Shown piece after piece: positions 42,559 to 50,973 of a DNA stretch of 64,000 bases. The DNA is from a virus: positions 1 through 64,000 of IMG/VR virus record IMGVR_UViG_3300035661_000011, one strand, 5' to 3'. The translations under genes were made by a program, and so were the position numbers. Position 1 is the stretch's first letter; each line of letters begins with the position of its first letter. Under the pieces are notes generated by a model that did no database searches, was not told the DNA's origin, and saw only the letters and a program-made list of their open reading frames with translations.

Positions 42559-42999
42559 ATGTCTGATACCGACATTGAAGTAATAGTGGACTTACCTAGA
42601 ATACACGATTTGTTACTAGGGTCTGATACATTTGAAATGGTTTTAATTGAGTACATAAGTTCAATTCTAGTATATGGTGAGGTATTTGGGCAAGTAATTG
42701 ATGACCAAAATCAAAACGCAATACGCCTAAATAGATTTAGTGAAATAACAGAGTACCTAGTGTATAATCAGGAGTTTGAAGATACTGATTATGAGGGAAA
42801 CAGTGTGGAGATGGATTCATTAGAAACAGAGGTACATAATTGCAATGACAATTTGCTACCTGTGTCCGGCGTTATAGATGAGTTTTTTAATTCAGCACCT
42901 GGGAAAAAACTCATAGCTAATATTGAGGAAAATGATTGGATATTAGAAAACATTATACCGTACTCAGAAAACTCAGTTATGTTTATATTCGTAACATAA
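42559..42999 (+). CDS. Small cluster protein 7, unknown, 146 aa
   Basis: Paralog of protein 6 by its first 40 residues (TDIEVIVDLP then FEMVLIEYISSILVYG). Very acidic middle (EFEDTDYEGNSVEMDSLETE). Last gene of the cluster, ending 3 bases before the bidirectional terminator. The protein at 45934 opens in a similar way (NELILPHFEGMQTFLSEYILQLLYE). Function unknown. Confidence 0.75.
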   Translation: MSDTDIEVIVDLPRIHDLLLGSDTFEMVLIEYISSILVYGEVFGQVIDDQNQNAIRLNRFSEITEYLVYNQEFEDTDYEGNSVEMDSLETEVHNCNDNLLPVSGVIDEFFNSAPGKKLIANIEENDWILENIIPYSENSVMFIFVT

Positions 43000-43002
43000 T
43001 GT

Positions 43003-43036
43003 GATACCACCTACCTATTAATAGGTAGGTGGTATC
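43003..43036. terminator. Bidirectional terminator between convergent genes
   Basis: Perfect 34-base palindrome between the small-gene cluster and the minus-strand block. Confidence 0.75.
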
Positions 43037-43044
43037 CACTACTG

Positions 43045-43437
43045 TTAAATCCCTAATTCTTTTGTTACACCATCTAATATATTGTTTTTTGTTTTAGCTT
43101 TTTCAATTGCTACTTCTCTAGCTACATCAATTAAATTATGTAGCTCATATATAGGTAGGTTTAATAATGTCGTTATAGATTCACCTGTCATTTCAGGTAT
43201 ACCCCATTTCATCATTTTTTTTGACACTAACCGTGAAATTGTATCTTTGTAGTAGTTTGTATTTTCAGAAAATGTAACAAGTGCAAAAGGTTTACTTTCT
43301 ACAATCAACCCGAGCCTTTCACTAACCATTTCTTTTATCAGCAATTGGTTTGTAATCGAATGCACGTTGTCTATACATAAGACATCTTCAAGTAGTGTAT
43401 CACCTTGTATACGCCGTATAGACCTATCACCGCGCAT
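43045..43437 (-). CDS. Unknown protein, 130 aa
   Basis: Minus-strand; ATG 43437 has no good ribosome binding site, so expression may depend on the gene just upstream, which stops 20 bases earlier. Helical, with LNLPIYELHNLIDVAREVAIEKAK at the end. Third gene of a minus-strand block (45798-43045) that looks virion- or assembly-related. Function unknown. Confidence 0.7.
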   Translation of the reverse strand: MRGDRSIRRIQGDTLLEDVLCIDNVHSITNQLLIKEMVSERLGLIVESKPFALVTFSENTNYYKDTISRLVSKKMMKWGIPEMTGESITTLLNLPIYELHNLIDVAREVAIEKAKTKNNILDGVTKELGI

Positions 43438-43457
43438 ATTTATTACACACTGACTAC

Positions 43458-45182
43458 CTAGCTCTGGTATCTCCAGAACATTAGGGTAGTAAAAAAACTA
43501 TTCAGATTCACCGCTATTAGCTTATTAGCATCATCCTCATTTGAAGTTTGACCATACCCGCAACAAGGACATGGGAAGTTAGGAACTCCAGCAAATGTCA
43601 TAGTGTATTTTTCTTTTAGAGTTTTAGCTAACGTAGTTAATGTTTGTAACGAATCAGGATTTGCTGAATACGCTTCATTTAACTGTGTCAGTATAGCTTG
43701 CTTACTGTTGATGATTTTACGTCCAGTGGTGGGGTTCTGAGCGTCCTTAATTTCGATATACTGAATGTAAGGCGTGTACTTACCTAACGAAATATCTGTA
43801 GCGTATTTTAACGCTCTAGCTTTACGGAAATTACTATAACTACGTTCTGGCATATTAGCCGGTCTATTTTGGTCTATTGTTATAGCGATATGTGTTTCAA
43901 TACCTGCTACCCACTTGTTTGCTTCAGTCACATACTCGGATAGATTTGGAATTTTAAACTTAACAGTGTGTGTGGTATCAACTCCATATGAAGAGTTCTT
44001 AAGGAACACCTGTTCACTATTGAACTCCACATTAAACACATCTTCACGACGTTTTTGATAAGCTTTAACTTCATCAATTGTAACCGTCTTTTTACTCCAG
44101 TGTTCAACATCTTCTGCCGTTAATAATTCCATACGTGTATGTGTAATTAAACTGAAGTCTAATAACGAATCTGGTAAATATGTTCCATCTGGTCCTTTAG
44201 CGGACACTAGGTTGTAATCACAATCAGAATTAGAACATGGATGCCACACAGGGTAACCACGTGGATAAATAGCTGCTAATAACCCAGCTTTAATCTGTAA
44301 CATATCAGTTAACAGTATCAGTTCTTTCAGTCTGTTTTTATCAAACATACGTTTGTTAATTTCATCAACATTTGTACCTGTGACTTTATCAAGAAACATT
44401 TCAATGATTGTCATATTGATAACAACATCATCACCAGTATAAGATGCACCAGCTGTAGATTTACCGATAGCGTCATCTGACATAGATAGCATAGTGCAGA
44501 ACGTACTAAGTTCAGTTGTGGTGAACGGACTAATGATAAGTCGTACTCCACTAGCGAAGCAACAAACACCTGCACCAATTGATAAACCACTAGTTTGTAA
44601 CGCGTGATTTGTAGCGGTTACACCCTCCATGTTTTCTGGAGTATTTTTAGCACTCTGTGTTAAGTAGTTTACACCTAACTGACTACCAGTGTTTGTTGTC
44701 AATCGTTGTTTAGTGTGACCGTTTTCTTTAAACCATTCGTGGTAGTTACTACCCTCAGGAAAAGAGTTTTCACTAAGTACAACGTATTCTTGCATTAGCT
44801 GTGCAATTTTCTGATACTCGATATCTTCAGCGTAACGTTTAGGGTTTAATGCTTTTATCTTATTCATGTCAGACATGAATTGTTCAAAGATGTCGTTTAT
44901 GCGATTAATGGTATCTTCATCTTTAGCTAGAACGTGAGTAGTTTCAAATAGAATTTTATCACGAACTCCGTCAGTGGTATACGGGTTGATAATTGGTTCA
45001 TATGCCATCTTTGTGATAACAGGTTCGTCAGGTTTGTCATCAACTAAACCTTCTTCCTGCTCATAGATAACTTCTTCTGTGACATTAGATGAGTATTCTT
45101 GTTCATCAAGTAAAGTCTCTTCACCTTTTATACGAATGTTTCTGCCGCCGACTTTACCAGCGTTATCATTATGATCTGTCAT
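43458..45182 (-). CDS. Unknown zinc-site protein, 574 aa, possible baseplate or assembly factor
   Basis: ATG 45182 with GTGGAGAATACAG upstream, overlapping the end of the preceding gene, is preferred to a longer frame from 45239. It has an acidic disordered N-terminus, HPCSNSDCDYN in the middle and FPCPCCGYGQ near the C-terminus, together suited to bind zinc. Large phage proteins with two such distant knuckles occur among T4-like baseplate hub assembly proteins (gp26/gp51 type), so this is a guess. Not recognised with certainty. Confidence 0.75.
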   Translation of the reverse strand: MTDHNDNAGKVGGRNIRIKGEETLLDEQEYSSNVTEEVIYEQEEGLVDDKPDEPVITKMAYEPIINPYTTDGVRDKILFETTHVLAKDEDTINRINDIFEQFMSDMNKIKALNPKRYAEDIEYQKIAQLMQEYVVLSENSFPEGSNYHEWFKENGHTKQRLTTNTGSQLGVNYLTQSAKNTPENMEGVTATNHALQTSGLSIGAGVCCFASGVRLIISPFTTTELSTFCTMLSMSDDAIGKSTAGASYTGDDVVINMTIIEMFLDKVTGTNVDEINKRMFDKNRLKELILLTDMLQIKAGLLAAIYPRGYPVWHPCSNSDCDYNLVSAKGPDGTYLPDSLLDFSLITHTRMELLTAEDVEHWSKKTVTIDEVKAYQKRREDVFNVEFNSEQVFLKNSSYGVDTTHTVKFKIPNLSEYVTEANKWVAGIETHIAITIDQNRPANMPERSYSNFRKARALKYATDISLGKYTPYIQYIEIKDAQNPTTGRKIINSKQAILTQLNEAYSANPDSLQTLTTLAKTLKEKYTMTFAGVPNFPCPCCGYGQTSNEDDANKLIAVNLNSFFTTLMFWRYQS

Positions 45183-45798
45183 CTGTATTCTCCACAGGTT
45201 GGTTTTGTTTAAGTTCAAGTTCTTTATAGTGTCTTTCAATTATAGACTGAGCGATATACATCGCTGCCTGCATGGGGGCTAATATTTTCAGAGTGTCATC
45301 AGATAATGAATCGAGGTCTGACATAGCGGCGTTATAGCGTAAGAAACTTTCAGCTGTAACTCGACCATGGTCATTGATTACTTTAATGTTAACTAATTTA
45401 TTACTGAAATACTGAATGTCACTTAAGTAAGTTCTAAGTGTAGAACTAGTTATTTCGGTTAACGCTAATACATCTGGTGGTAACGATGTGAAGTAATGTG
45501 CACTTCGTAATACATCTTGTACAATTGCGTTTTGTTTAGCGTAATCTCGTTTTAGGATATCCCAGTTATCACTGGATGCAACCATTTTTTTAGCTTGCTT
45601 ATGACTAATGTCTGGTGAACTACGTTTTGTTATTTTAATAGTAGCCCTTTCTAACCGTTCTCTTTTTAACGGACTCAGGTTGTTGATAGCCATAGTTGGG
45701 TCAACTTCACCGTATTTGGGTGTTACTTTCGGTAGATTTGACTCCTTGAATAATGTGGCTACATCTTCAATTGGCACTTCAGTTGGTGGTGTGTTCAT
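45169..45798 (-). CDS. Unknown protein, 209 aa
   Basis: First gene of the minus-strand block, ATG 45798 behind CGGAGAATATAGAAT. Basic lysine-rich N-terminal half (LERATIKITKRSSPDISHKQAKKM), helical C-terminal half ending in a Gln/Asn/Asp tail. Overlaps the next gene by 14 bases. No motif; a structural or assembly role is possible from company only. Confidence 0.75.
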   Translation of the reverse strand: MNTPPTEVPIEDVATLFKESNLPKVTPKYGEVDPTMAINNLSPLKRERLERATIKITKRSSPDISHKQAKKMVASSDNWDILKRDYAKQNAIVQDVLRSAHYFTSLPPDVLALTEITSSTLRTYLSDIQYFSNKLVNIKVINDHGRVTAESFLRYNAAMSDLDSLSDDTLKILAPMQAAMYIAQSIIERHYKELELKQNQPVENTDDRS

Positions 45799-45933
45799 AT
45801 TCTATATTCTCCGTTGTGGATATTATACGTTTAGTGTTTAGTACACTGAATTTTAGTAAACCATTTTATTTTATTTATAAATACGCTTATATATACGATG
45901 TGAGTATTTCTTTTTTAACACCTGGTGGTACAG

Positions 45934-46779
45934 ATGGATAGTGGCAATGAATTAATTTTACCGCATTTTGAAGGAATGCAAACCTTTCTTTCAGAATACA
46001 TTTTACAGCTCTTATATGAGACTGAACATATATTTACCGATGTGGATTACGATGGACACATTGATGACATAACGATGCTAGATAATACATATCCGTCGGC
46101 ATCTGGGTCAGAGCGGGCAAATATGACGATTAGTATTTATCGTGACAATATAGATTTGGTGTTAGCAAAACAAGGTGTATTTTTAGCAGACCCATTTGGT
46201 GCAAAACTATCGGATATAGTGGAGTTGTTTAAAGGTTGTACACTATTAGGTACACGGCCATTAAATGAGCTATTGGCATTCACAGTGGTGGATAGCGATG
46301 TCGTTGTTGAGGAGTATTTCGCTAATATAATTTCAGAACTTACTACGTTGGAACCACATCAGGTCGTAGAGCTTGTACAAAGTGTATCAGAATCTACGAT
46401 TGAATATTTACATCAAAACATTCCACTTCCACACGTTGAAGTTCATAGTGTTAATTTACACCGAGACAGATTTCTTAAACATTTACCTGATGTCGAACAT
46501 AGCGGTATAGTGGTTGACATGATAAAGTCGATTAACAACTTTGATTATAGTCCATTTGTTTTCATTCAAGCTATACGTAACCAGCTACTTGAACTTAATA
46601 AATACGAAATGGCAGATGAAATATACCTACTTATGTTAGGTAGTCACACAGTTACACCAGAGTTGCAAAAAACAACTACATCTGTTATAGACACCTTTGT
46701 TGAATCGTTAAGTGAAAAAATGGAACTAACTACCCTAGTTATTAATAAACTTAGAACTATGGCACACGACGATGAATAA
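45934..46779 (+). CDS. Unknown protein, 281 aa
   Basis: ATG 45934 (MDSGNELILPHFEG) behind CCTGGTGGTACAG. Acidic, mostly helical. Its N-terminus has the strand-plus-helix opening of the 40101-42999 cluster. It overlaps the RNAP beta' piece by 8 bases, so it may be a partner of that polymerase; no RNAP motif is visible in it. Confidence 0.75.
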   Translation: MDSGNELILPHFEGMQTFLSEYILQLLYETEHIFTDVDYDGHIDDITMLDNTYPSASGSERANMTISIYRDNIDLVLAKQGVFLADPFGAKLSDIVELFKGCTLLGTRPLNELLAFTVVDSDVVVEEYFANIISELTTLEPHQVVELVQSVSESTIEYLHQNIPLPHVEVHSVNLHRDRFLKHLPDVEHSGIVVDMIKSINNFDYSPFVFIQAIRNQLLELNKYEMADEIYLLMLGSHTVTPELQKTTTSVIDTFVESLSEKMELTTLVINKLRTMAHDDE

Positions 46780-48034
46780 ACTCGACTTTTTTATATATTC
46801 TATAAACACAGAACTATATCTGTATCGTGGCTGGATAGAGAGTGTATATTTCATCTTAGTTGAAAATTCACCAGCTAGCCATTTACATGACCACGGCGTA
46901 CATTTAAAAGATAAAAAAATGTATGGTTTAGTCGATGGTAAAGAAACACAGATAACCGATTTTGTATTTGGGGAACCTTTATATAAACCGACAGAACAAC
47001 TCGTTATTAAAGCGCACCAGTTTAAATGCGTTAAACATGATACTATTACCAGTTACGGCATAGCGATTATAAACGCGTTTTACATAGAGTATCCATATAG
47101 TGGAAAGTGTGAATACATTAATCCTCCGCCTGGGAAATCTATTAAACCGTCACAGTTAAACGACGTAGCGCTACATATGCTACTCACTGATAAAGCCACA
47201 GTCGCTGAACATAAAAAGTTTGAAAACGCAGTGTGTTCTACAACTCCGTTGGTGGAGTGTTGTTTAGTTCCAGCTACAGAGAAATCGTTTATTAACAATA
47301 AACAAATTGCAGTTAGACGAGATGAATTATTAAAAGAGAACGAGGGACAATTAAATGATGGAGCAGTTATAGCAAATATACAGTCTGAACTAGAGAAATT
47401 GGATACTGAATATCTAAAGGGAGATCCATCAGAATTTTACTACAGTACAAAGAAAGCTAGGGCTAGTAGAACCCGTGTACATTTAATGTTCGGTGGAGAG
47501 CAAGATTACTTTGACTCCACAAATACAAATTTAGTTTCAAACTCTTTACAGGAGGGTATGCAGTTAAAAGATATACCTATGATGGCAAACTCTATTAGAG
47601 ATGCATCACGTAGACGAGCTGTAGCCACTGCTAATGGCGGTGCTAAAGTTAAAGAAACAACACGAGTTTTAGCTAACTACACCATTCTACCAAATGACTG
47701 TAAAACTAAACGTGGCATACTCAGGGAAATGAATGCTGACAACTACACACTTTACATCGGTAGGTATTTGGTAGGAGGTAACACACCGCTGAGTGAATTA
47801 GATTTACACAAGTTAATTGGGAAAAAAATACATTTACGCTCTAATCAGTGGTGTGATTCACCAGGTAATACTGTGTGCCCTATTTGCACGGGTGATAAAA
47901 TCTATGCCACTAAACTAGGTGTGTCCGCTTTAGCTAATACACTTACCAGTACACTGATGTTAATTGATATGTCAGCTATGCATACATCTGGATTAAAAAC
48001 ATCCAAATACAATTTCACCACAAGAATAACGTAG
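46772..48034 (+). CDS. RNA polymerase beta' subunit, C-terminal piece (copy 2)
   Basis: 420 aa. DASRRRAVATANGGAKVKETTRVLANYTILPNDCKTKRGI corresponds to the bridge-helix region of beta' (in E. coli [26 protein letters not shown]...DCGT..GI), and NTVCPICTGDKIYATKLGVSALANTLT to the zinc knuckle and start of the trigger loop (GVCAHCYG...GVIAAQSIGEPGT). It differs throughout from the beta' piece at 35360, so it belongs to a second polymerase; with no early-type promoter upstream it may be the virion enzyme. It ends soon after the trigger-loop region. Confidence 0.85.
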   Translation: MNKLDFFIYSINTELYLYRGWIESVYFILVENSPASHLHDHGVHLKDKKMYGLVDGKETQITDFVFGEPLYKPTEQLVIKAHQFKCVKHDTITSYGIAIINAFYIEYPYSGKCEYINPPPGKSIKPSQLNDVALHMLLTDKATVAEHKKFENAVCSTTPLVECCLVPATEKSFINNKQIAVRRDELLKENEGQLNDGAVIANIQSELEKLDTEYLKGDPSEFYYSTKKARASRTRVHLMFGGEQDYFDSTNTNLVSNSLQEGMQLKDIPMMANSIRDASRRRAVATANGGAKVKETTRVLANYTILPNDCKTKRGILREMNADNYTLYIGRYLVGGNTPLSELDLHKLIGKKIHLRSNQWCDSPGNTVCPICTGDKIYATKLGVSALANTLTSTLMLIDMSAMHTSGLKTSKYNFTTRIT

Positions 48035-48042
48035 GAAGAATT

Positions 48043-48102
48043 ATGCCTTACACTGAAATACAAGAGTCGAAAATACCACCAACCTCAACCACAGCGAGAT
48101 AA
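48043..48102 (+). CDS. Possible micro-protein, 19 aa
   Basis: ATG behind GTAGGAAGAATT, 20 codons to TAA. The peptide (MPYTEIQESKIPPTSTTAR) is Pro/Thr-rich like the start of the next protein, from which it is 5 bases away, so it could be a leader peptide or a fragment of that gene's original N-terminus. Confidence 0.35.
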   Translation: MPYTEIQESKIPPTSTTAR

Positions 48103-48107
48103 ATAAC

Positions 48108-48755
48108 ATGGCACAACAACCACAACCCAATAAACAACCCCCTGTCACTGATACAACTAAACCACCAGTACCGCCACTTACACCACCAGAAACTAAAGTG
48201 GTCGTCGATGAAACCGAAATCGAAGGTGTGGAAGACAAAACCACCACTGTCACTGGTGAGGAATCGATAAAAGACATGACACCAACCAAAGAACAATCTC
48301 AAGAAGAAGAACTGACTCTTTGTCCAGATACACTTATTAATAAACAGTTAGTTCGTGGGTTAGAGGGTATTCGTGAACTATTTGAATCTGGTCAAATGTC
48401 AAATGTAGGTCCATTTCATGTGGATACATACAACGCACTGTCTCGTGCACTAACCTTACTTTCCTGGGAAGATACAAAACTTACGCTGGATAACATTTTC
48501 AAATACATGGAGCGTTACAGCGAAGGACATTGTCATCAAAATATCATTTTGCAAAATGTAACATTTTGTACATTGTCAAAAAGTTCACAACTTGAGTACA
48601 CTAAGTTGATGAGTTTATTTGTATCTCTACAAAACCCAAGTAGCCGTGGCGTGACTGCTAAGCAAATTAACTGGAGCACTTTTCCAGCTGGATTTACACC
48701 GGCTCACGGTGAAGCATATACTGCGAAATTTAAACGGTATTTTAACATCGTTTAA
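48108..48755 (+). CDS. Unknown protein, 215 aa, disordered N-terminus
   Basis: Residues 1-65 are Pro/Thr/Glu/Lys-rich and disordered (PPVTDTTKPPVPPLTPPET); the rest is folded and helical with a basic C-terminus (YTAKFKRYFNIV). Composition is less AT-rich than neighbours. The stop codon lies in the loop side of an 11-bp hairpin (48726-48759) that may protect or terminate the mRNA. Function unknown. Confidence 0.75.
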   Translation: MAQQPQPNKQPPVTDTTKPPVPPLTPPETKVVVDETEIEGVEDKTTTVTGEESIKDMTPTKEQSQEEELTLCPDTLINKQLVRGLEGIRELFESGQMSNVGPFHVDTYNALSRALTLLSWEDTKLTLDNIFKYMERYSEGHCHQNIILQNVTFCTLSKSSQLEYTKLMSLFVSLQNPSSRGVTAKQINWSTFPAGFTPAHGEAYTAKFKRYFNIV

Positions 48756-48759
48756 ATTT
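48726..48759 (+). terminator. Hairpin overlapping the stop codon of 48108-48755
   Basis: 11-bp arms 48726-48736/48749-48759, followed by TTAACG; terminator or mRNA 3'-end stabiliser. Confidence 0.45.
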
Positions 48760-48765
48760 TAACGT

Positions 48766-48851
48766 ACAACTTTATAGTGTGTAGAATCCGTAGGTTTATT
48801 AAACATATATTATCTTTGGGTACTACAAATCTCCACTCACTATAAAGTTGT
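48766..48851. repeat. 14-bp inverted repeat flanking a promoter
   Basis: ACAACTTTATAGTG (48766-48779) is the exact reverse complement of 48838-48851. The promoter element sits between the arms. Could be an operator pair, or a large stem that a read-through transcript would form. Confidence 0.8.
48806..48815 (+). promoter_or_regulatory. Early-type promoter element TATATTATCT
   Basis: Exact consensus in AAACATATATTATCTT, 126 bases before the start at 48941. Confidence 0.65.
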
Positions 48852-48897
48852 TAACTAGCGTTAAGGTTAACTGTAGATAAGTCTACATTCGCATAGT

Positions 48898-48922
48898 TGG
48901 TTAGTAAAATAACCATTTTTTT
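48898..48922 (+). terminator. Attenuator-like terminator inside a leader
   Basis: TGGTTA/TAACCA hairpin with a 6-base loop and T7 run lies between the promoter (48806) and the first gene (48941). Preceding hairpins (GTTAAC pair about 48850-48871; GTAGA/TCTAC 48873-48886) could compete with it. Transcripts stopping here would be a ~105-base leader RNA. Confidence 0.55.
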
Positions 48923-48940
48923 AATCCATATAGGTGTAAC

Positions 48941-49141
48941 ATGAAAAAATCATATTTTTACACATGGTTTATACTATTCGCATTGATTCCTACGCTACTA
49001 TGGTTAAATCCAAGTGTCGAGGATTTGGACACTAGCGTTTTGTATTTGTCACTGGTATTATTTCCGTTAGCGGTGTATAGCATTACTTCACCGTTCTTCA
49101 AGGAAGCAATTGTCAGGTTTTACAAAAGGTGCATCGTATAG
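48941..49141 (+). CDS. Small membrane protein, 66 aa
   Basis: Starts MKKSYFYTWFILFALIPTLLW, then a loop with acidic residues, then VLYLSLVLFPLAVYSI: two membrane segments, with a basic C-terminus (RFYKRCIV). This resembles small phage holin- or antiholin-like or superinfection-exclusion proteins, none of which can be named here. First of four coupled genes (48941-50280), three of them membrane proteins, under an early-type promoter and an attenuator-like leader. ATG is preceded by ATATAGGTGTAAC. Confidence 0.7.
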   Translation: MKKSYFYTWFILFALIPTLLWLNPSVEDLDTSVLYLSLVLFPLAVYSITSPFFKEAIVRFYKRCIV

Positions 49142-49275
49142 AAACAAAACATCAAAAAACACTGGTATCTATCATTAACACAACTGCAACAACTGTGATA
49201 TACTCTGTAAACGGTATGTCACATCCGCAAAAGTTAGCAGTTAGTGTATTCAACAATATTTTCGAAAGGGTTTAA
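49129..49275 (+). CDS. Unknown small protein, 48 aa
   Basis: GTG 49129 overlaps the previous gene by 13 bases; TAA ends 1 base before the next ATG. The peptide (TLVSIINTTATTVIYSVNG, FNNIFERV) fills the interval exactly and reads as protein, which supports it. Ribosome binding site is weak (CAGG). Function unknown. Confidence 0.5.
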   Translation: MHRIETKHQKTLVSIINTTATTVIYSVNGMSHPQKLAVSVFNNIFERV

Positions 49276-49276
49276 C

Positions 49277-50020
49277 ATGAACGAGTCAATAATTAAATTA
49301 ATTAAGTACATTGCAGACACGTATGGACTCACTGTAACACAATGTGGATGGTGGGTTGTGATTATCGTAGGTGTAATATTAACGTCTTATATTTCCGCTA
49401 AAATTGTATCTAGCTATTTGTTTGCACAGCGAGAAATTCGTCGTTTAAAGATTGACCGTGAAATATCAGATAACGCCATGAAAATCGATATTCGTATATT
49501 GCAGGAAGAGTTAACTGCATCGAATAACCTCGCTGCTGCGTTGGAAAAACACGTTGAACTAATAAACCGCAACTATCAATTATCTGAATCTACATTACGT
49601 ACACTAAAGACGAAATTGGAATCTGATACACAGTACAAAAACGACGTGTATACTGCTGTCGTTAACTTTTACCAAACCATTCATAGTTTATTGTGGAGAG
49701 GTAGTTTAAGCTTTGTAATAAAGGATTTGCTGGAACATTCACACCTAGTTCAAACATCGGATAATACACAGTTGGCTGTAGACAACTTATATAAAATTAA
49801 AGAACTCGTTTCAGTGTTAGATTCTGAGTTATGTGGAATCTTAATGGGTGTTCCCGGACACTTAGATCAGTTAACAAATAGTTTAATGAAATCCGATGAA
49901 TTCGTGGAAGTTTCGGTTCTGGTTCCTACAGCTGATGTAAACAACTTACATAGGTACACATACGAGCTTCGTCAAGTGTATGAAGAAAATAAACCGTTAC
50001 CATTAACAGAGGAAGTGTAA
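49277..50020 (+). CDS. Membrane-anchored coiled-coil protein, 247 aa
   Basis: ATG 49277 behind CGAAAGGG. One membrane segment at about residues 26-47 (WWVVIIVGVILTSYISAKIVSSY), then a long charged coiled coil (about 55-120), then a helical cytoplasmic domain. Type and size recall inner-membrane anchors, not spanins (no lipobox, and the C-terminal part is large). Function unknown; coupled with the membrane genes on either side. Confidence 0.75.
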   Translation: MNESIIKLIKYIADTYGLTVTQCGWWVVIIVGVILTSYISAKIVSSYLFAQREIRRLKIDREISDNAMKIDIRILQEELTASNNLAAALEKHVELINRNYQLSESTLRTLKTKLESDTQYKNDVYTAVVNFYQTIHSLLWRGSLSFVIKDLLEHSHLVQTSDNTQLAVDNLYKIKELVSVLDSELCGILMGVPGHLDQLTNSLMKSDEFVEVSVLVPTADVNNLHRYTYELRQVYEENKPLPLTEEV

Positions 50021-50022
50021 CT

Positions 50023-50280
50023 GTGTTGCTTACGATGGTTCTAATCGGCATTCTAGCAGTTTCATCAATGGTTGTTAACGTTGTGGCACTCGAACGTTTA
50101 TACCAAGTTCGTGAACAGTTGGATAAATTACACACCATGTATAAAGATGAATACGATAGCAGATTACGTGTTATCGAAAAAGATAACCTAAGTTTAGACC
50201 TACGCACTAACAGTATTGCTATTAACGTAGAGTCTGTTATGGCAAGACTCAAGCAAATTTCTAATAGATTAAGTCGATAA
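50023..50280 (+). CDS. Small membrane-anchored coiled-coil protein, 85 aa
   Basis: GTG 50023, 2 bases after the previous stop. N-terminal membrane segment (LLTMVLIGILAVSSMVVNVVAL) followed by a heptad-like region (YQVREQLDKLHTMYKDEYD). Same plan as the larger protein before it, so they may pair. No function assigned. Terminator follows. Confidence 0.7.
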   Translation: MLLTMVLIGILAVSSMVVNVVALERLYQVREQLDKLHTMYKDEYDSRLRVIEKDNLSLDLRTNSIAINVESVMARLKQISNRLSR

Positions 50281-50284
50281 TACG

Positions 50285-50318
50285 GTGACACACAGAGACA
50301 GTTGTCTCTGTGTGTCAC
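50285..50318 (+). terminator. Inverted-repeat terminator
   Basis: 16-bp perfect arms with a 2-base loop; T-rich downstream. Confidence 0.75.
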
Positions 50319-50351
50319 TAGTTTATCTAGTATTCATTTTTTATATATTTA

Positions 50352-50361
50352 TATATCATCT
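50352..50361 (+). promoter_or_regulatory. Early-type promoter element TATATCATCT
   Basis: C-variant, 75 bases before the Nudix gene; preceded by a TTTATATATT repeat of A and T. Confidence 0.55.
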
Positions 50362-50435
50362 GAATGAAACACAATGTACAGTTTTATTAAAAGTCGCTAA
50401 TCCTTTCGATTAGCTAATTAACTAGGAGTAACCTA

Positions 50436-50972
50436 ATGCCAAAAACAAATGTAGTTGAGTCAAGAGTAACTGTTGATGTAAAATTTTTAATCGAGTTATT
50501 TGACCATCACCGCGTGGATTGGAAGTCGTGGACTGTTAAAACTTTAGATAATCTCGTTATGGATTTATCTAAAGGTGAAAGAACTTTGTCGTATACAAAT
50601 GGCAATATTTCATTGAATTCTAAAGTGGCATCGTGTGAAATTTATTTTGGTGGTAAACAGCTGATAGAGACACACTTGGTATCTCCCACCGGAACACTCA
50701 ATCGAAATATTCCGTGTAGTGGTAAGTTGGGTATGCACGAAAATCCAAGGTTGGGTATTATCCGTGAAATAAAAGAAGAACTAGGTTTAGACCTAGAGCC
50801 TACCTACCTAGGTGTGAGTAAGGAAGATAGACATCACTCGTACTACCCTGGACTTTATGGTGAAGTGATACATTATCGTTTTGCAACACCATTACACCCA
50901 GACCAGTATAAAGCTGAGTATAAATTAGTTGAAGGCGATACAACCTTCACATTTAACTGGGTGTGTGTGTAA
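50436..50972 (+). CDS. Nudix hydrolase
   Basis: A perfect Nudix box, G-x5-E-x7-REU-x-EE-x-GU, is read as GKLGMHE then NPRLGII then REIKEELGL (about residues 98-120). Such enzymes cleave nucleoside diphosphates linked to another moiety; in phages they act on nucleotide pools, NAD-like compounds or RNA caps. The substrate is not indicated. 178 aa, single domain. ATG behind ACTAGGAGTAACCTA, with an early-type promoter element upstream. Confidence 0.9.
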   Translation: MPKTNVVESRVTVDVKFLIELFDHHRVDWKSWTVKTLDNLVMDLSKGERTLSYTNGNISLNSKVASCEIYFGGKQLIETHLVSPTGTLNRNIPCSGKLGMHENPRLGIIREIKEELGLDLEPTYLGVSKEDRHHSYYPGLYGEVIHYRFATPLHPDQYKAEYKLVEGDTTFTFNWVCV

Positions 50973-50973
50973 T

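Noticed and set aside
48041-48302. Two overlapping minus-strand frames opposite the start of 48108-48755
   Set aside because: They arise from the Pro/Thr-rich disordered N-terminus of the sense gene (low-complexity Gly/Val/Ser antisense) and have no start signals.
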